From Curtobacterium sp. GC_Cur_3 (lineage in GTDB: Bacteria; Actinomycetota; Actinomycetes; Actinomycetales; Microbacteriaceae), in assembly GCF_026544205.1 (NCBI RefSeq), contig NZ_JALNUI010000013.1, forward strand, positions 39,395-103,394: a DNA stretch of 64,000 nt, given 5' to 3'. Position numbers and translations under genes: made by a program. Under the pieces are notes generated by a model that saw only the letters and a list, made by a program, of their open reading frames with translations, was not told where the DNA came from and did no database searches. Positions within the stretch are counted from its first letter, which is position 1. Every line of letters starts with the position of its first letter. Below, piece by piece: positions 32,423 through 39,562 of this stretch.

Positions 32423-35400
32423 CGCGGTCGACGACACCAGCGCGGGCTCCCGACGGATCTCCGTCACGGACGAGTGGCCCGTGTCGGGGTGCTTCCGCAT
32501 CGAGAGCAGGCGCTCCATCGACGGCTCCAGCGCCGTGACCTTGTCGAGCGGCGCACTCACCACGAGCTGGAAGCCGAGCCGGAGCCACGCCGTCACGGCA
32601 CGACCGGCGAACTCGGAGTCCGCCTTGATGAACGCCTCGTCGAGGAACACCGGCGCGAACCGCGGCCGTGGCCGGGTCTCGTCGCCGAGCTGGTAGCGCA
32701 GTGCCGCCCCGACGATGAACGCCACGAGCTCCTGCGTCTCGCCGCCCGACTTGTCGCCGAGGGACGAGTACACGCCGAGGTCGTTGCCCTCGGTGTCGTA
32801 GCGCACCGCCGTGATCTCCATGTGCCGGCGGACGTCGAGCACCGCGTCGCGCTGGGTCGTCCGGCCGCGGGCGGCGTCCGGCTCGACCCGGATGACGGCC
32901 ATGAAGCGCCGGAGTCGGCGGAACCGGGTCTCCAGCACGTCGTCGGTCAGCTCGGTGTCGACCGACGCGGACAGCGCCCGGAGCTCCCGGCGGAACTGGG
33001 AGACGTCCTCGCGCGTGACCCGGCGGATGACGATCTTCAGGCGGTCCCGGTTCGCACCGAAGGGCAGGTCGCGGAGGATCTCGTTGACGGGCTCCAGGCG
33101 CTCCTCGATCTCCACGACGGCCCGGTCGAAGGCCCCGGCGAGCGGGACGAGGTCCTCGCCGCTCCACTGGGACAGTCGTCGGCGCCACTCGCTGCGACGG
33201 GCGTGCAGGCCGGTCGCGACGATCTGGTCGAGGATCGCGCGGTAGTCCGGGTACGACGCCACCCCGGTGCCGAGGTTCGGGTCGGCCCAGGCGTCCTGGT
33301 ACCGCTGGAACGTCAGGGTCAGCGCGTGGGACGCCGAGGCGGCCCCGTCGAGCGCCTGGGTCAGCCGCTCCTCGAGTCGACGGCGCAGGCGCTTCGTGGC
33401 GTCGTCGAAGCCGTCGATCCCCGACGGGGCGCCGACCTCCTCGAACGTCTCGGCCAGCAGGCGCGCCTGCTCGTCGTCCGGCAGCGCCGCCGGGGCGTCG
33501 TCGAAGCGCGACAGGATCTCCGCGGCGGCGTCCTGGCCGTCGACGAGCACGCCGTGCCGGTCCTCGAGCCGCTGCACGGACAGGCGTGCGGCGGCCCGGC
33601 GGTCAGCGGCCTCGTCGAGCGAGCCACGGAGCCGGGCGACCGAGGCCCGCAGCGTCCGCAGGCCGTCGTCGGCCGCGAGCACCGCGTCCCGCTCTGCCGA
33701 CAGCCGCGCCAGCGACGCGTCGACGCCGGCGACGTCGATGCCGTCCCACGTGGTGTCGACCAGGTGCTGGTGCGCCGCACGGAGGGCGTCGAGCGCGGCG
33801 ATGTCCTGCGCGACGTCGGTGCGTCGGGCCTCGAGCGTCGCGAGGTCCTGGGCGATCGAGGCGAGCTCGGCCTCCACCGCGACGACCCGTGCCTCGTTCG
33901 TGAACCCGATGACGTTGGCCTGGCGCCGGTCGCCGTGCGCGCCGCGTCGGCCGTCCCGGAGCTGTCCGGACTCGGTCACCCGACGGCCACCGCCACCGAG
34001 CTCGGCGGCGGACGCCACGCACCTGGCGTCGATCCGGTCGGACTCGATCCGGGAGCGCACCCAGGTGCTGAAGGGGGAGTCCTTGATGGCGAGCTTGCCG
34101 GACACCATCGCGGGGTCGCCGTCGACGTCGAGGTGCGGACCCGCTGGCACGCCCTCGAACTGCACGCGGACGCTCAGCTGCAGGGCGTCGATCGCGGCGC
34201 TGAAGTCGTCGAGCCGGTCCTGGTCGACGAGCAGTGTGCGGGCGACGGGCGCGAGCACGGACTCGATGGCCGTGCGCCAGCGCTCCTCACCGGGCAGCAC
34301 GTCGAGCAGCTCGGCGACGTAGGGCAGGTCGGCGGGGTCGATCCCGGCGGCGCGCGCCATCGCGACCCGGGCCTCGTGCATCGGCAGCGGCATCGCGCCC
34401 TGGCGGTGCTCGAGCGACTGGCGCTCCTGGCGCAGCGACCGCTCACGGTCGAGGAGCGGGTACTCCTCGCGCGTCAGGGCGTCGCGCCGGGCGTCGAGGT
34501 CGTCACGAGCTGCGGCGAAGGTGCCGAGGAACTCGTGGGACGCGCGCTGCGCCTCGACGAACTCCTGCTCGGACGTCACCGGCGCCCCGAGCACGTCCGT
34601 CCGGTCGTCGAAGGTGGACCGGGCGCGCACGACGACGTCGCGCTCCCGCGTGCGGCGGTCGATCCGGTCCTCGAGCTGCGCGAGGGCGTTGCCGCCGGAG
34701 TCGCGCAGCCGGGCCTCGGCCTCGCGGAGCTCGATCTCAACGGCGGCGTGCCGGGCGGATGCCGCCTCGACCTCGGCGCGGGCAGCCGTGCGCTCCCGGC
34801 CGTTCCGCGCGACCTCGTCGTCGAGCAGCTCGCGCTTCCGCGACGCCGTCCAGTGCGCGAACGGGGAGACCTCGGACCCGGTGGCGATCCCACCGAGGGC
34901 GTCGGCCGCCGCCCGGGAACGTTCGATCTCCAGGTGCAGCTCGGTGATGGGGGAGAGGATGCGGACCTTCCGCTCCTCGGTGTCCATCGCCTCGTACGCG
35001 TCGTCGAGCGCGGCGAAGTGCGCCAGCGCCCGGTCGGCGGCCTCGTACGTGCCGGGGGTCTCGAGCACGAGCGACTTGTAGAGCGAGTCGACCGTCGGCA
35101 TGTGCTGCCCGGCCTGGATCCGCGCGAGCAGGCGCATCGCACGGTTGCCCCCGCCGGAGTCGCCGATCCCGAGCCGCGTCTGCAGCGTGTACGCGAGCTC
35201 CTGGTAGGTGTCGCGGATCACGAGCCCCGGCACCCGGCCGGTGAGCTCGAGGTGGCTGAAGCGCGACGGCACGAAGTCCTCGAGCCGCCGCAGGTCGAAG
35301 GCGTCGTCGACCGTCGCCATCGTCATCTGGATGTCGCCGACCCCGCGCGCCCGCTTCGGCACGATGTACGCGCGCAGCACCGTGAACTGGCGCTCGTCGT

Positions 35401-35809
35401 CGTTGCGGAACGTCACCGCAGCCGCGCCCCACGTCGTCGTGTCGTCGCCGCGCAGGTTGACGTCGCGGAGGCTGCCCGACTCCGGGTCGCGACGGGTGTC
35501 GACCTTGCCGCGCAGGTACGTGAGCAGGTTGCGCTGGTCCGCGCTGCGCGCCCGACCGGTGGTCGCGTCGTTCGAGGCACCGTTGAACGGCACGTCCGAC
35601 GGCATCATCACGGCGAGGTAGGCGTCCATCAGCGTGGACTTGCCCGTTCCGGAGGCGCCCGAGATGAGCGTCGCGGTGCCGGACAGCTCGATCTGCCGGT
35701 GGCCGTGGAAGCCGCCCCAGTTGACGACCTGCATCGACTCGGCGCGCCACTGCGCGACGGTGTCGAACAGCGCGGGGATGCCGCCGCTGTCCATCCGGTG
35801 GTCGCTCAC
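32420..35809 (-). CDS. jetC: Wadjet SMC-like ATPase JetC (MksB/EptC-like)
   Basis: 1129 residues. A head half with Walker A GASGTGKST (residues 51-59) is followed by long coiled-coil arms (about 290-450 and 640-780), with a hinge-like region between (about 455-620, PLPMHEARVAMARAAGIDPADLPYVAELLDVL). The head then completes with the ABC signature LGDKSGGETQ (about residue 1020) and Walker B VFLDEAF (about 1055). This is the MukB-like motor that extrudes DNA loops in Wadjet and recognises small circular plasmids. Its ATG overlaps the jetB stop (ATGA). No jetD follows. Confidence 0.93.
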   Translation of the reverse strand: MSDHRMDSGGIPALFDTVAQWRAESMQVVNWGGFHGHRQIELSGTATLISGASGTGKSTLMDAYLAVMMPSDVPFNGASNDATTGRARSADQRNLLTYLRGKVDTRRDPESGSLRDVNLRGDDTTTWGAAAVTFRNDDERQFTVLRAYIVPKRARGVGDIQMTMATVDDAFDLRRLEDFVPSRFSHLELTGRVPGLVIRDTYQELAYTLQTRLGIGDSGGGNRAMRLLARIQAGQHMPTVDSLYKSLVLETPGTYEAADRALAHFAALDDAYEAMDTEERKVRILSPITELHLEIERSRAAADALGGIATGSEVSPFAHWTASRKRELLDDEVARNGRERTAARAEVEAASARHAAVEIELREAEARLRDSGGNALAQLEDRIDRRTRERDVVVRARSTFDDRTDVLGAPVTSEQEFVEAQRASHEFLGTFAAARDDLDARRDALTREEYPLLDRERSLRQERQSLEHRQGAMPLPMHEARVAMARAAGIDPADLPYVAELLDVLPGEERWRTAIESVLAPVARTLLVDQDRLDDFSAAIDALQLSVRVQFEGVPAGPHLDVDGDPAMVSGKLAIKDSPFSTWVRSRIESDRIDARCVASAAELGGGGRRVTESGQLRDGRRGAHGDRRQANVIGFTNEARVVAVEAELASIAQDLATLEARRTDVAQDIAALDALRAAHQHLVDTTWDGIDVAGVDASLARLSAERDAVLAADDGLRTLRASVARLRGSLDEAADRRAAARLSVQRLEDRHGVLVDGQDAAAEILSRFDDAPAALPDDEQARLLAETFEEVGAPSGIDGFDDATKRLRRRLEERLTQALDGAASASHALTLTFQRYQDAWADPNLGTGVASYPDYRAILDQIVATGLHARRSEWRRRLSQWSGEDLVPLAGAFDRAVVEIEERLEPVNEILRDLPFGANRDRLKIVIRRVTREDVSQFRRELRALSASVDTELTDDVLETRFRRLRRFMAVIRVEPDAARGRTTQRDAVLDVRRHMEITAVRYDTEGNDLGVYSSLGDKSGGETQELVAFIVGAALRYQLGDETRPRPRFAPVFLDEAFIKADSEFAGRAVTAWLRLGFQLVVSAPLDKVTALEPSMERLLSMRKHPDTGHSSVTEIRREPALVSSTA

Positions 35810-36597
35810 GCGGACTCCTCCTCGGTGTCGTCGGTCTCGGCGTCCAGGTCCAGGTCGAGGTCGGCCGGGAGGCTCGGCCCGGGTCCGTCAGGTGCGTCGC
35901 CGCCCCCGGTGGTCGCGCTCGCCAACCACGTGTCGAGCTCGAGCAGCCGTTCGAGGGGGAGCAGGACCTCCACGACGCTCGCGATCCGGAAGCGGTCGGG
36001 GTCGCTCGTCCTGAGCAGCACCCGGGCGGTGACGAGCCGCTCGACGGCCTTCGCCACGCGGCCCTCGTCGCGGGTGCGGTCGGTCGCGGTGGCCGGTCGG
36101 AACCCCGCCACGTGCGCGAGGATCTCGGACCGGTCGACCACCACCTGGTCGGGGCCCGGCCGGCCGTCGGCGCGCAGGCGCATGCGGAGCCAGACGAGGA
36201 CGATGGTCTCCTCGCGGGTGTACGGCACGTCGCGGAGCAGCGTCGGGAAGCCCCGGCGCTGGCTCTCCGACCGGGCCTGGCGCTTCCACGCCACCTCGCG
36301 GTCCCGGTCCACGTGCAGCTCGAGGAACAGGTCGTTCAGGCGCGACCGCAGCTGGTGTTCGGCGTCGAGCACGGCCCGCCACTCGTCGGCGTGCGTCCGC
36401 GCGCTGACGTACGAGTGCCGCAGCAGCGCGACGAGCGCGCGGCGCTGCGGGTCGTCGAGCCGACCCTCGTCGCCCTCGAAGAGGGCGAAGCTCGACTCGT
36501 CGCGGTCGTCCTCGGGGACGGAGGCGGCGTCGTCGAAGGGGTCGATGCCGTCGAACTCGTCCGTCTCGTCGACGGATGCCGGCGTCGTGTCGGTCAC
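35806..36597 (-). CDS. jetB: Wadjet KITE subunit JetB (DUF4194, MksE-like)
   Basis: 263 residues. The core (about 45-230) matches DUF4194: FLELHVDRDREVAWKRQ, then FPTLLRDVPYTREETIVLVWLRMRLR, a winged-helix KITE protein that binds the JetA kleisin next to the SMC heads. Both ends are acidic and low complexity (an Asp/Glu-rich N-terminus and a DLDLDAETDDTEEE tail). It overlaps both neighbours by ATGA, so the three subunits are made in a coupled way. Confidence 0.92.
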   Translation of the reverse strand: MTDTTPASVDETDEFDGIDPFDDAASVPEDDRDESSFALFEGDEGRLDDPQRRALVALLRHSYVSARTHADEWRAVLDAEHQLRSRLNDLFLELHVDRDREVAWKRQARSESQRRGFPTLLRDVPYTREETIVLVWLRMRLRADGRPGPDQVVVDRSEILAHVAGFRPATATDRTRDEGRVAKAVERLVTARVLLRTSDPDRFRIASVVEVLLPLERLLELDTWLASATTGGGDAPDGPGPSLPADLDLDLDAETDDTEEESA

Positions 36598-38162
36598 CGG
36601 GCCTCCAGGGTGTCGTCGTCGTCGTCGCCGGACGGGACCGGTGCTGCCAGGTCCGCCGTCGGCATGGTGAAGGTGACCGCGGTGCCGTCCGGGCGCACCG
36701 TGTGGTGCGGGACGGTGGCGGCCGCGGTCTCGAAGTCGGGGCGCCCGGTGAGCAGGTGTGCCAGGCCGAAGAGCTCGACGGGGCGGCGGTGCTCGGGCGG
36801 CAGCCCGTGGAAGGCGCGGTCACTCGACTCGGCGGTGCCCGACCGCAGCACGGTGCGGAGCTCCGCGAGCAGCGGGCCGCCGTGGCGTCGGAGGGACTCG
36901 ACGTCGAGCTCCTCGAAGACGTCGTCGTCGGGTTCCTCGATGAGCGGCGGGACCGCCTCGGTGTCGGGGTCGTAGAAGCGCTCGCGCAGGGTGCCGACCT
37001 CGGCGACCGGGGGCAGGAGCTCCAGCGGGACGCGGTCCCGGGCGCCGCCGCCGTCCATGAGCGCGGCGAGCCGACGGTTGACACTGCGCAGGACGGCGTC
37101 GAGCTCGCGGTCCCGGACGACGTCGTGCGCGACGATCTGGTCGCGGAGCGTGCCCGTCAGGAGCCGCCGCTGGGCGAGCACGTCCTCGATGCCCTGGCGC
37201 AGGATGCTGACCGTGTTGCGGAAGGTCCGGCGTTCCGCGCTGGTGAGGCCCGCGGCGAACGGGTGCTCGAGGATCGTCGCGATGTCGTCGCGGAGGCGCA
37301 GGAGCAGGGCGTCGTCGCGGAGCAGCTCGAAGGCGCCCTCGAAGGCCCGACCCTCGGGGGTGGCCTCCATCAGGGTGTCCGTGCGGGCGAGGTAGTCGTC
37401 GAGGATCTCGCCGATCGGACGGACCTCGTTGCGGAAGTCCTCGACGATCTCGCGGTGCATCGACGCCACCGCTTCCTCGACGCGCTTGAAGTCGCTCGGC
37501 AGCTGCCGGATCAGGTCGGTGATGTTCGTGTAGCCGTCGCGCATCCGGTCGGCGTCGACGACGGCGGGCTCGTCGCCGGAGGCCAGACGGTCGCGCTCGG
37601 CCTGGAGTTCCGCGATCTGGGCGTCCAAGCGGCGGATCTGCACCGCGGGGTCGGGCTCGGCGCGGGCAGCCCAGCGGTGCACGGCATCGACGATCATCGC
37701 CAGGCGGCTCTCGCTGATGAGTGCCCGGTCGGAGGACAGTGCGTCGACGAGGCTGAGGGCCTCGAGCGCGTGGGACGTCAACGAGTACTGCTCGTCACCG
37801 TCGGGGGAGTTCGAGCGGACGAGCCACTGCGCCGTGACCCACTCGCGGCAGAGGGCGCGGCCGTTGGGGCGGTTCTCGTCGGTTGCTTGTGCTTGTACTT
37901 GTACTTGTACTTGTACTTGTACTTGTACTTGTGGTGCTGGTTGTTCGCTCGCGGGGACCCGGGCGCCCGTGGCCTGCAGGCGGGTGACGTGTTCCTCGAC
38001 CTGCAGGTGCATCCGGTCGGCGGGGACGTACTGCACGTCGCGGTCGAACACCGTGCGGAAGACGGCGAGCACGACACCGCTCGTCGGGCGGGACATCAGC
38101 CGGAGCGTCGGACGGTCGAGCACGGCACGGACCCGTGCGTACTCGAGGTCGACGTCGGTCAT
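36594..38162 (-). CDS. jetA: Wadjet kleisin subunit JetA (DUF3375, MksF-like)
   Basis: 522 residues from ATG 38162. The N-terminal winged-helix region (LEYARVRAVLDRPTLRLMSRP) and the central helical part (IRRLDAQIAELQAERDRLASGDEP, then NITDLIRQLPSDFKRVEEAVA) match DUF3375, the kleisin that bridges JetC heads. Residues about 77-92 are a Val-Gln repeat coded by a hexanucleotide array. ATG 38162 with AGGGG just upstream is preferred over ATG 38228, whose extra 22 residues (Thr/Asn/Gln repeats) come from 15-bp DNA repeats and cross the leader. It is first gene of the operon. Confidence 0.9.
   Translation of the reverse strand: MTDVDLEYARVRAVLDRPTLRLMSRPTSGVVLAVFRTVFDRDVQYVPADRMHLQVEEHVTRLQATGARVPASEQPAPQVQVQVQVQVQVQAQATDENRPNGRALCREWVTAQWLVRSNSPDGDEQYSLTSHALEALSLVDALSSDRALISESRLAMIVDAVHRWAARAEPDPAVQIRRLDAQIAELQAERDRLASGDEPAVVDADRMRDGYTNITDLIRQLPSDFKRVEEAVASMHREIVEDFRNEVRPIGEILDDYLARTDTLMEATPEGRAFEGAFELLRDDALLLRLRDDIATILEHPFAAGLTSAERRTFRNTVSILRQGIEDVLAQRRLLTGTLRDQIVAHDVVRDRELDAVLRSVNRRLAALMDGGGARDRVPLELLPPVAEVGTLRERFYDPDTEAVPPLIEEPDDDVFEELDVESLRRHGGPLLAELRTVLRSGTAESSDRAFHGLPPEHRRPVELFGLAHLLTGRPDFETAAATVPHHTVRPDGTAVTFTMPTADLAAPVPSGDDDDDTLEAR
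37885..37932 (-). repeat. Hexanucleotide microsatellite inside jetA
   Basis: Two GCTTGT and six perfect ACTTGT units on the plus strand (48 bases), coding Gln-Val/Gln-Ala repeats in JetA. The codons GTA and CAA are rare in this genome. Unit gain or loss keeps the reading frame and changes the protein by two residues at a time. Confidence 0.85.
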
Positions 38163-38175
38163 GCTGCCCCTGGTG

Positions 38176-38220
38176 GTCGGTCGGGTCGTGGTCTGGTTGG
38201 TCGTGGTCTGGTTGGTCGTG
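38176..38220. repeat. Three 15-bp direct repeats in the jetA leader
   Basis: GTCTGGTTGGTCGTG occurs at 38191-38205 and 38206-38220, with a degenerate copy GTCGGTCGGGTCGTG at 38176-38190. They lie between the tRNA terminator and the jetA start, where the promoter must be, so they may be operator sites. Confidence 0.6.
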
Positions 38221-38228
38221 GGATGCAA

Positions 38229-38256
38229 AGAGCCCGACGCGGCTGCGTCGGGCTCT
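38229..38256 (-). terminator. Terminator after tRNA-Val(CAC)
   Basis: A perfect 12-bp stem (AGAGCCCGACGC and complement) with a 4-base loop. On the minus strand it is followed by TTTGC. It lies about 50 bases beyond the tRNA's 3' end. Confidence 0.75.
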
Positions 38257-38306
38257 CTTGGTGTTCTTCAGCCCTGATGGTGTTCTTCAGGCACTGGGTG
38301 GGTACG

Positions 38307-38379
38307 TGGGCGATACCAGACTCGAACTGATGACCTCTTCGGTGTGAACGAAGCGCGCTACCAACTGCGCCAATCGCCC
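38307..38379 (-). tRNA. tRNA-Val (anticodon CAC)
   Basis: A 73-base cloverleaf read on the minus strand. The acceptor stem is GGGCGAT/ATCGCCC, the D-arm GCGC...GCGC, the anticodon stem CTTCG/CGAAG with loop TTCACAC (anticodon CAC, reading GTG) and the T-loop TTCGAGT. CCA is not encoded. Confidence 0.93.
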
Positions 38380-38526
38380 CTCGCACTTGCGTGCGGATCG
38401 ATAGTAGCGGATGCGCGGCGGTGTGCCGAACCGCGTGTCGCCGTCGCGCGCGTCGCGGTTCGCGGGGTTGGTCGCGCTGCTCGGCTCTTCTCCGCGCTGC
38501 TCCGCGCTGGTCCGCGCTGCTCCGCT

Positions 38527-38615
38527 CGGTGCGAGCTTGGCCACTCCGTGCTGCCCCACGAGCTCGCACGGAGTGGTCTGCGGCGCTCCACCTGAGCGAC
38601 CGAGCACCGTGCGAG
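38527..38615. repeat. Family B palindrome, copy 4 (divergent)
   Basis: Contains GGTGCGAGCTTGGCCACTCC, the counterpart ACGGAGTGG and the tail CGAGCACCGTGCGAGG, related to the copies at 13576 and 15134. Just before it (38465-38525) is a run of CCGCGCTG(C/G)T-type repeats. This is the 349-base gap between two tRNA genes; no gene is visible. Confidence 0.55.
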
Positions 38616-38728
38616 GGCCCCGATCCGCATGAACCCGGGGGACACGCCCGGTGAACGGGAATGATTTTGGAGAAAGGGCCCCGAGTCGGATAGTGTTTAC
38701 GAGTCGCCGCGAGAGCGGACAACGACAT

Positions 38729-38800
38729 GCGGATGTGGCGCAGTGGTAGCGCATCACCTTGCCAAGGTGAGGGTCGCGAGTTCGAATCTCGTCATCCGCT
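38729..38800 (+). tRNA. tRNA-Gly (anticodon GCC), copy 1
   Basis: A 72-base cloverleaf: acceptor GCGGATG/CATCCGC, anticodon stem TCACC/GGTGA with loop TTGCCAA (anticodon GCC), T-loop TTCGAAT, discriminator U. A TAGTGT -10 box lies about 38 bases upstream. It is identical to the gene at 62832. Confidence 0.95.
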
Positions 38801-38882
38801 CGAGTACTGGTTCCCCCGGGGGCCAGTTTCTCACCAGAGGGTATCCCACCGTTCGGGTACTCACGGAGACGTGAACCTCGAT

Positions 38883-38953
38883 GGTGGGGTGGCCGAGAGG
38901 CTAGGCAGCGGCCTGCAAAGCCGTCCACGCGGGTTCGAATCCCGTCCCCACCT
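38883..38953 (+). tRNA. tRNA-Cys (anticodon GCA)
   Basis: A 71-base cloverleaf: acceptor GGTGGGG/CCCCACC, anticodon loop CTGCAAA (anticodon GCA) between CGGC and GCCG, T-loop TTCGAAT. It lies between tRNA-Gly and tRNA-Val, probably in one transcript. Confidence 0.94.
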
Positions 38954-38991
38954 CCAAGACTCTGTCGGACCTCGGTCTGCAGGGACTCTCT

Positions 38992-39063
38992 GGGCGATTG
39001 GCGCAGCGGTAGCGCGCTTCCCTGACACGGAAGAGGTCACTGGTTCGATCCCAGTATCGCCCA
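38992..39063 (+). tRNA. tRNA-Val (anticodon GAC)
   Basis: A 72-base cloverleaf: acceptor GGGCGAT/ATCGCCC, anticodon stem CTTCC/GGAAG with loop CTGACAC (anticodon GAC), T-loop TTCGATC. CCA follows directly in the DNA at 39064-39066, unlike the other tRNAs here. It is last in the plus-strand tRNA cluster. Confidence 0.95.
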
Positions 39064-39071
39064 CCACCACG

Positions 39072-39110
39072 AAGCCCCCGGCAGGACCACCAGGTCCGGC
39101 CGGGGGCTTT
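39072..39110 (+). terminator. Terminator of the Gly-Cys-Val tRNA cluster
   Basis: AAGCCCCCGGC...GCCGGGGGCTT hairpin with an inner GGACC/GGTCC stem, ending in TTTCG. Confidence 0.85.
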
Positions 39111-39163
39111 CGTCGTTGCAGGAGGTTCGGTCGGGCGTCGGCCGCGTGCAGCCGGGCGGTCCG

Positions 39164-39169
39164 TACGAT
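39164..39169 (+). promoter_or_regulatory. -10 box for a leaderless transcript
   Basis: TACGAT, six bases, then GTG 39176, with no Shine-Dalgarno sequence. Confidence 0.5.
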
Positions 39170-39175
39170 CGAGAC

Positions 39176-39550
39176 GTGTCCCGGACCGGCAAGCCCTTCG
39201 CCCAGTACTCGACTGCGCTGCCCGACGGCCGCATCGCTGTGGAGGTGTCGATGTCTGATCCGTTCCGCGTCACCGTCGTGCTCGTCGCGACCAGCAAGCG
39301 GGACGCCCTCGACCAGGTGCGCGGACTCGGCGGTGCGAACGTCCACGTCTCGAAGATCTTCCACCCCAAGCACGCCGCCGTGCAGGCGCTGCTCCGGGGC
39401 GGACACGACGGGGTGTTCGCGCCGGAGCCGTTGGACGGCACGTGGTTGCCGCTGCCGGAACTCCCGGCGTTCCTCGACGGCACCAGCCGACAGCTCGCTC
39501 GGTACGACACTCGTGCGTTCGACCGGCGGTACGCCGAGCACGCTCCCTGA
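39176..39550 (+). CDS. Unknown cytoplasmic protein (124 aa)
   Basis: 124 residues. The N-terminal half looks like a beta-alpha-beta domain (GRIAVEVSMSDPFRVTVVLVATSKRDAL), followed by an FHPKHAAVQALLRGG helix. There is no cysteine, no signal peptide and no recognisable active site. GTG 39176 is placed by the -10 box six bases upstream. The M16-like gene follows 12 bases later and may be co-transcribed. Confidence 0.65.
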   Translation: MSRTGKPFAQYSTALPDGRIAVEVSMSDPFRVTVVLVATSKRDALDQVRGLGGANVHVSKIFHPKHAAVQALLRGGHDGVFAPEPLDGTWLPLPELPAFLDGTSRQLARYDTRAFDRRYAEHAP

Positions 39551-39562
39551 GCCACACCCCGC

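Noticed and set aside
32150..36670. A 1506-codon open frame on the plus strand across the jet genes
   Set aside because: It is the antisense shadow of jetB and jetC; composition is Arg/Val/Gly/Asp-biased without domains, while the minus-strand frames carry clear Walker and DUF motifs.
38163..38228. N-terminal extension of JetA from ATG 38228
   Set aside because: The extra residues are Thr/Asn/Gln repeats coded by 15-bp leader repeats, begin inside the tRNA terminator and leave no room for a promoter.
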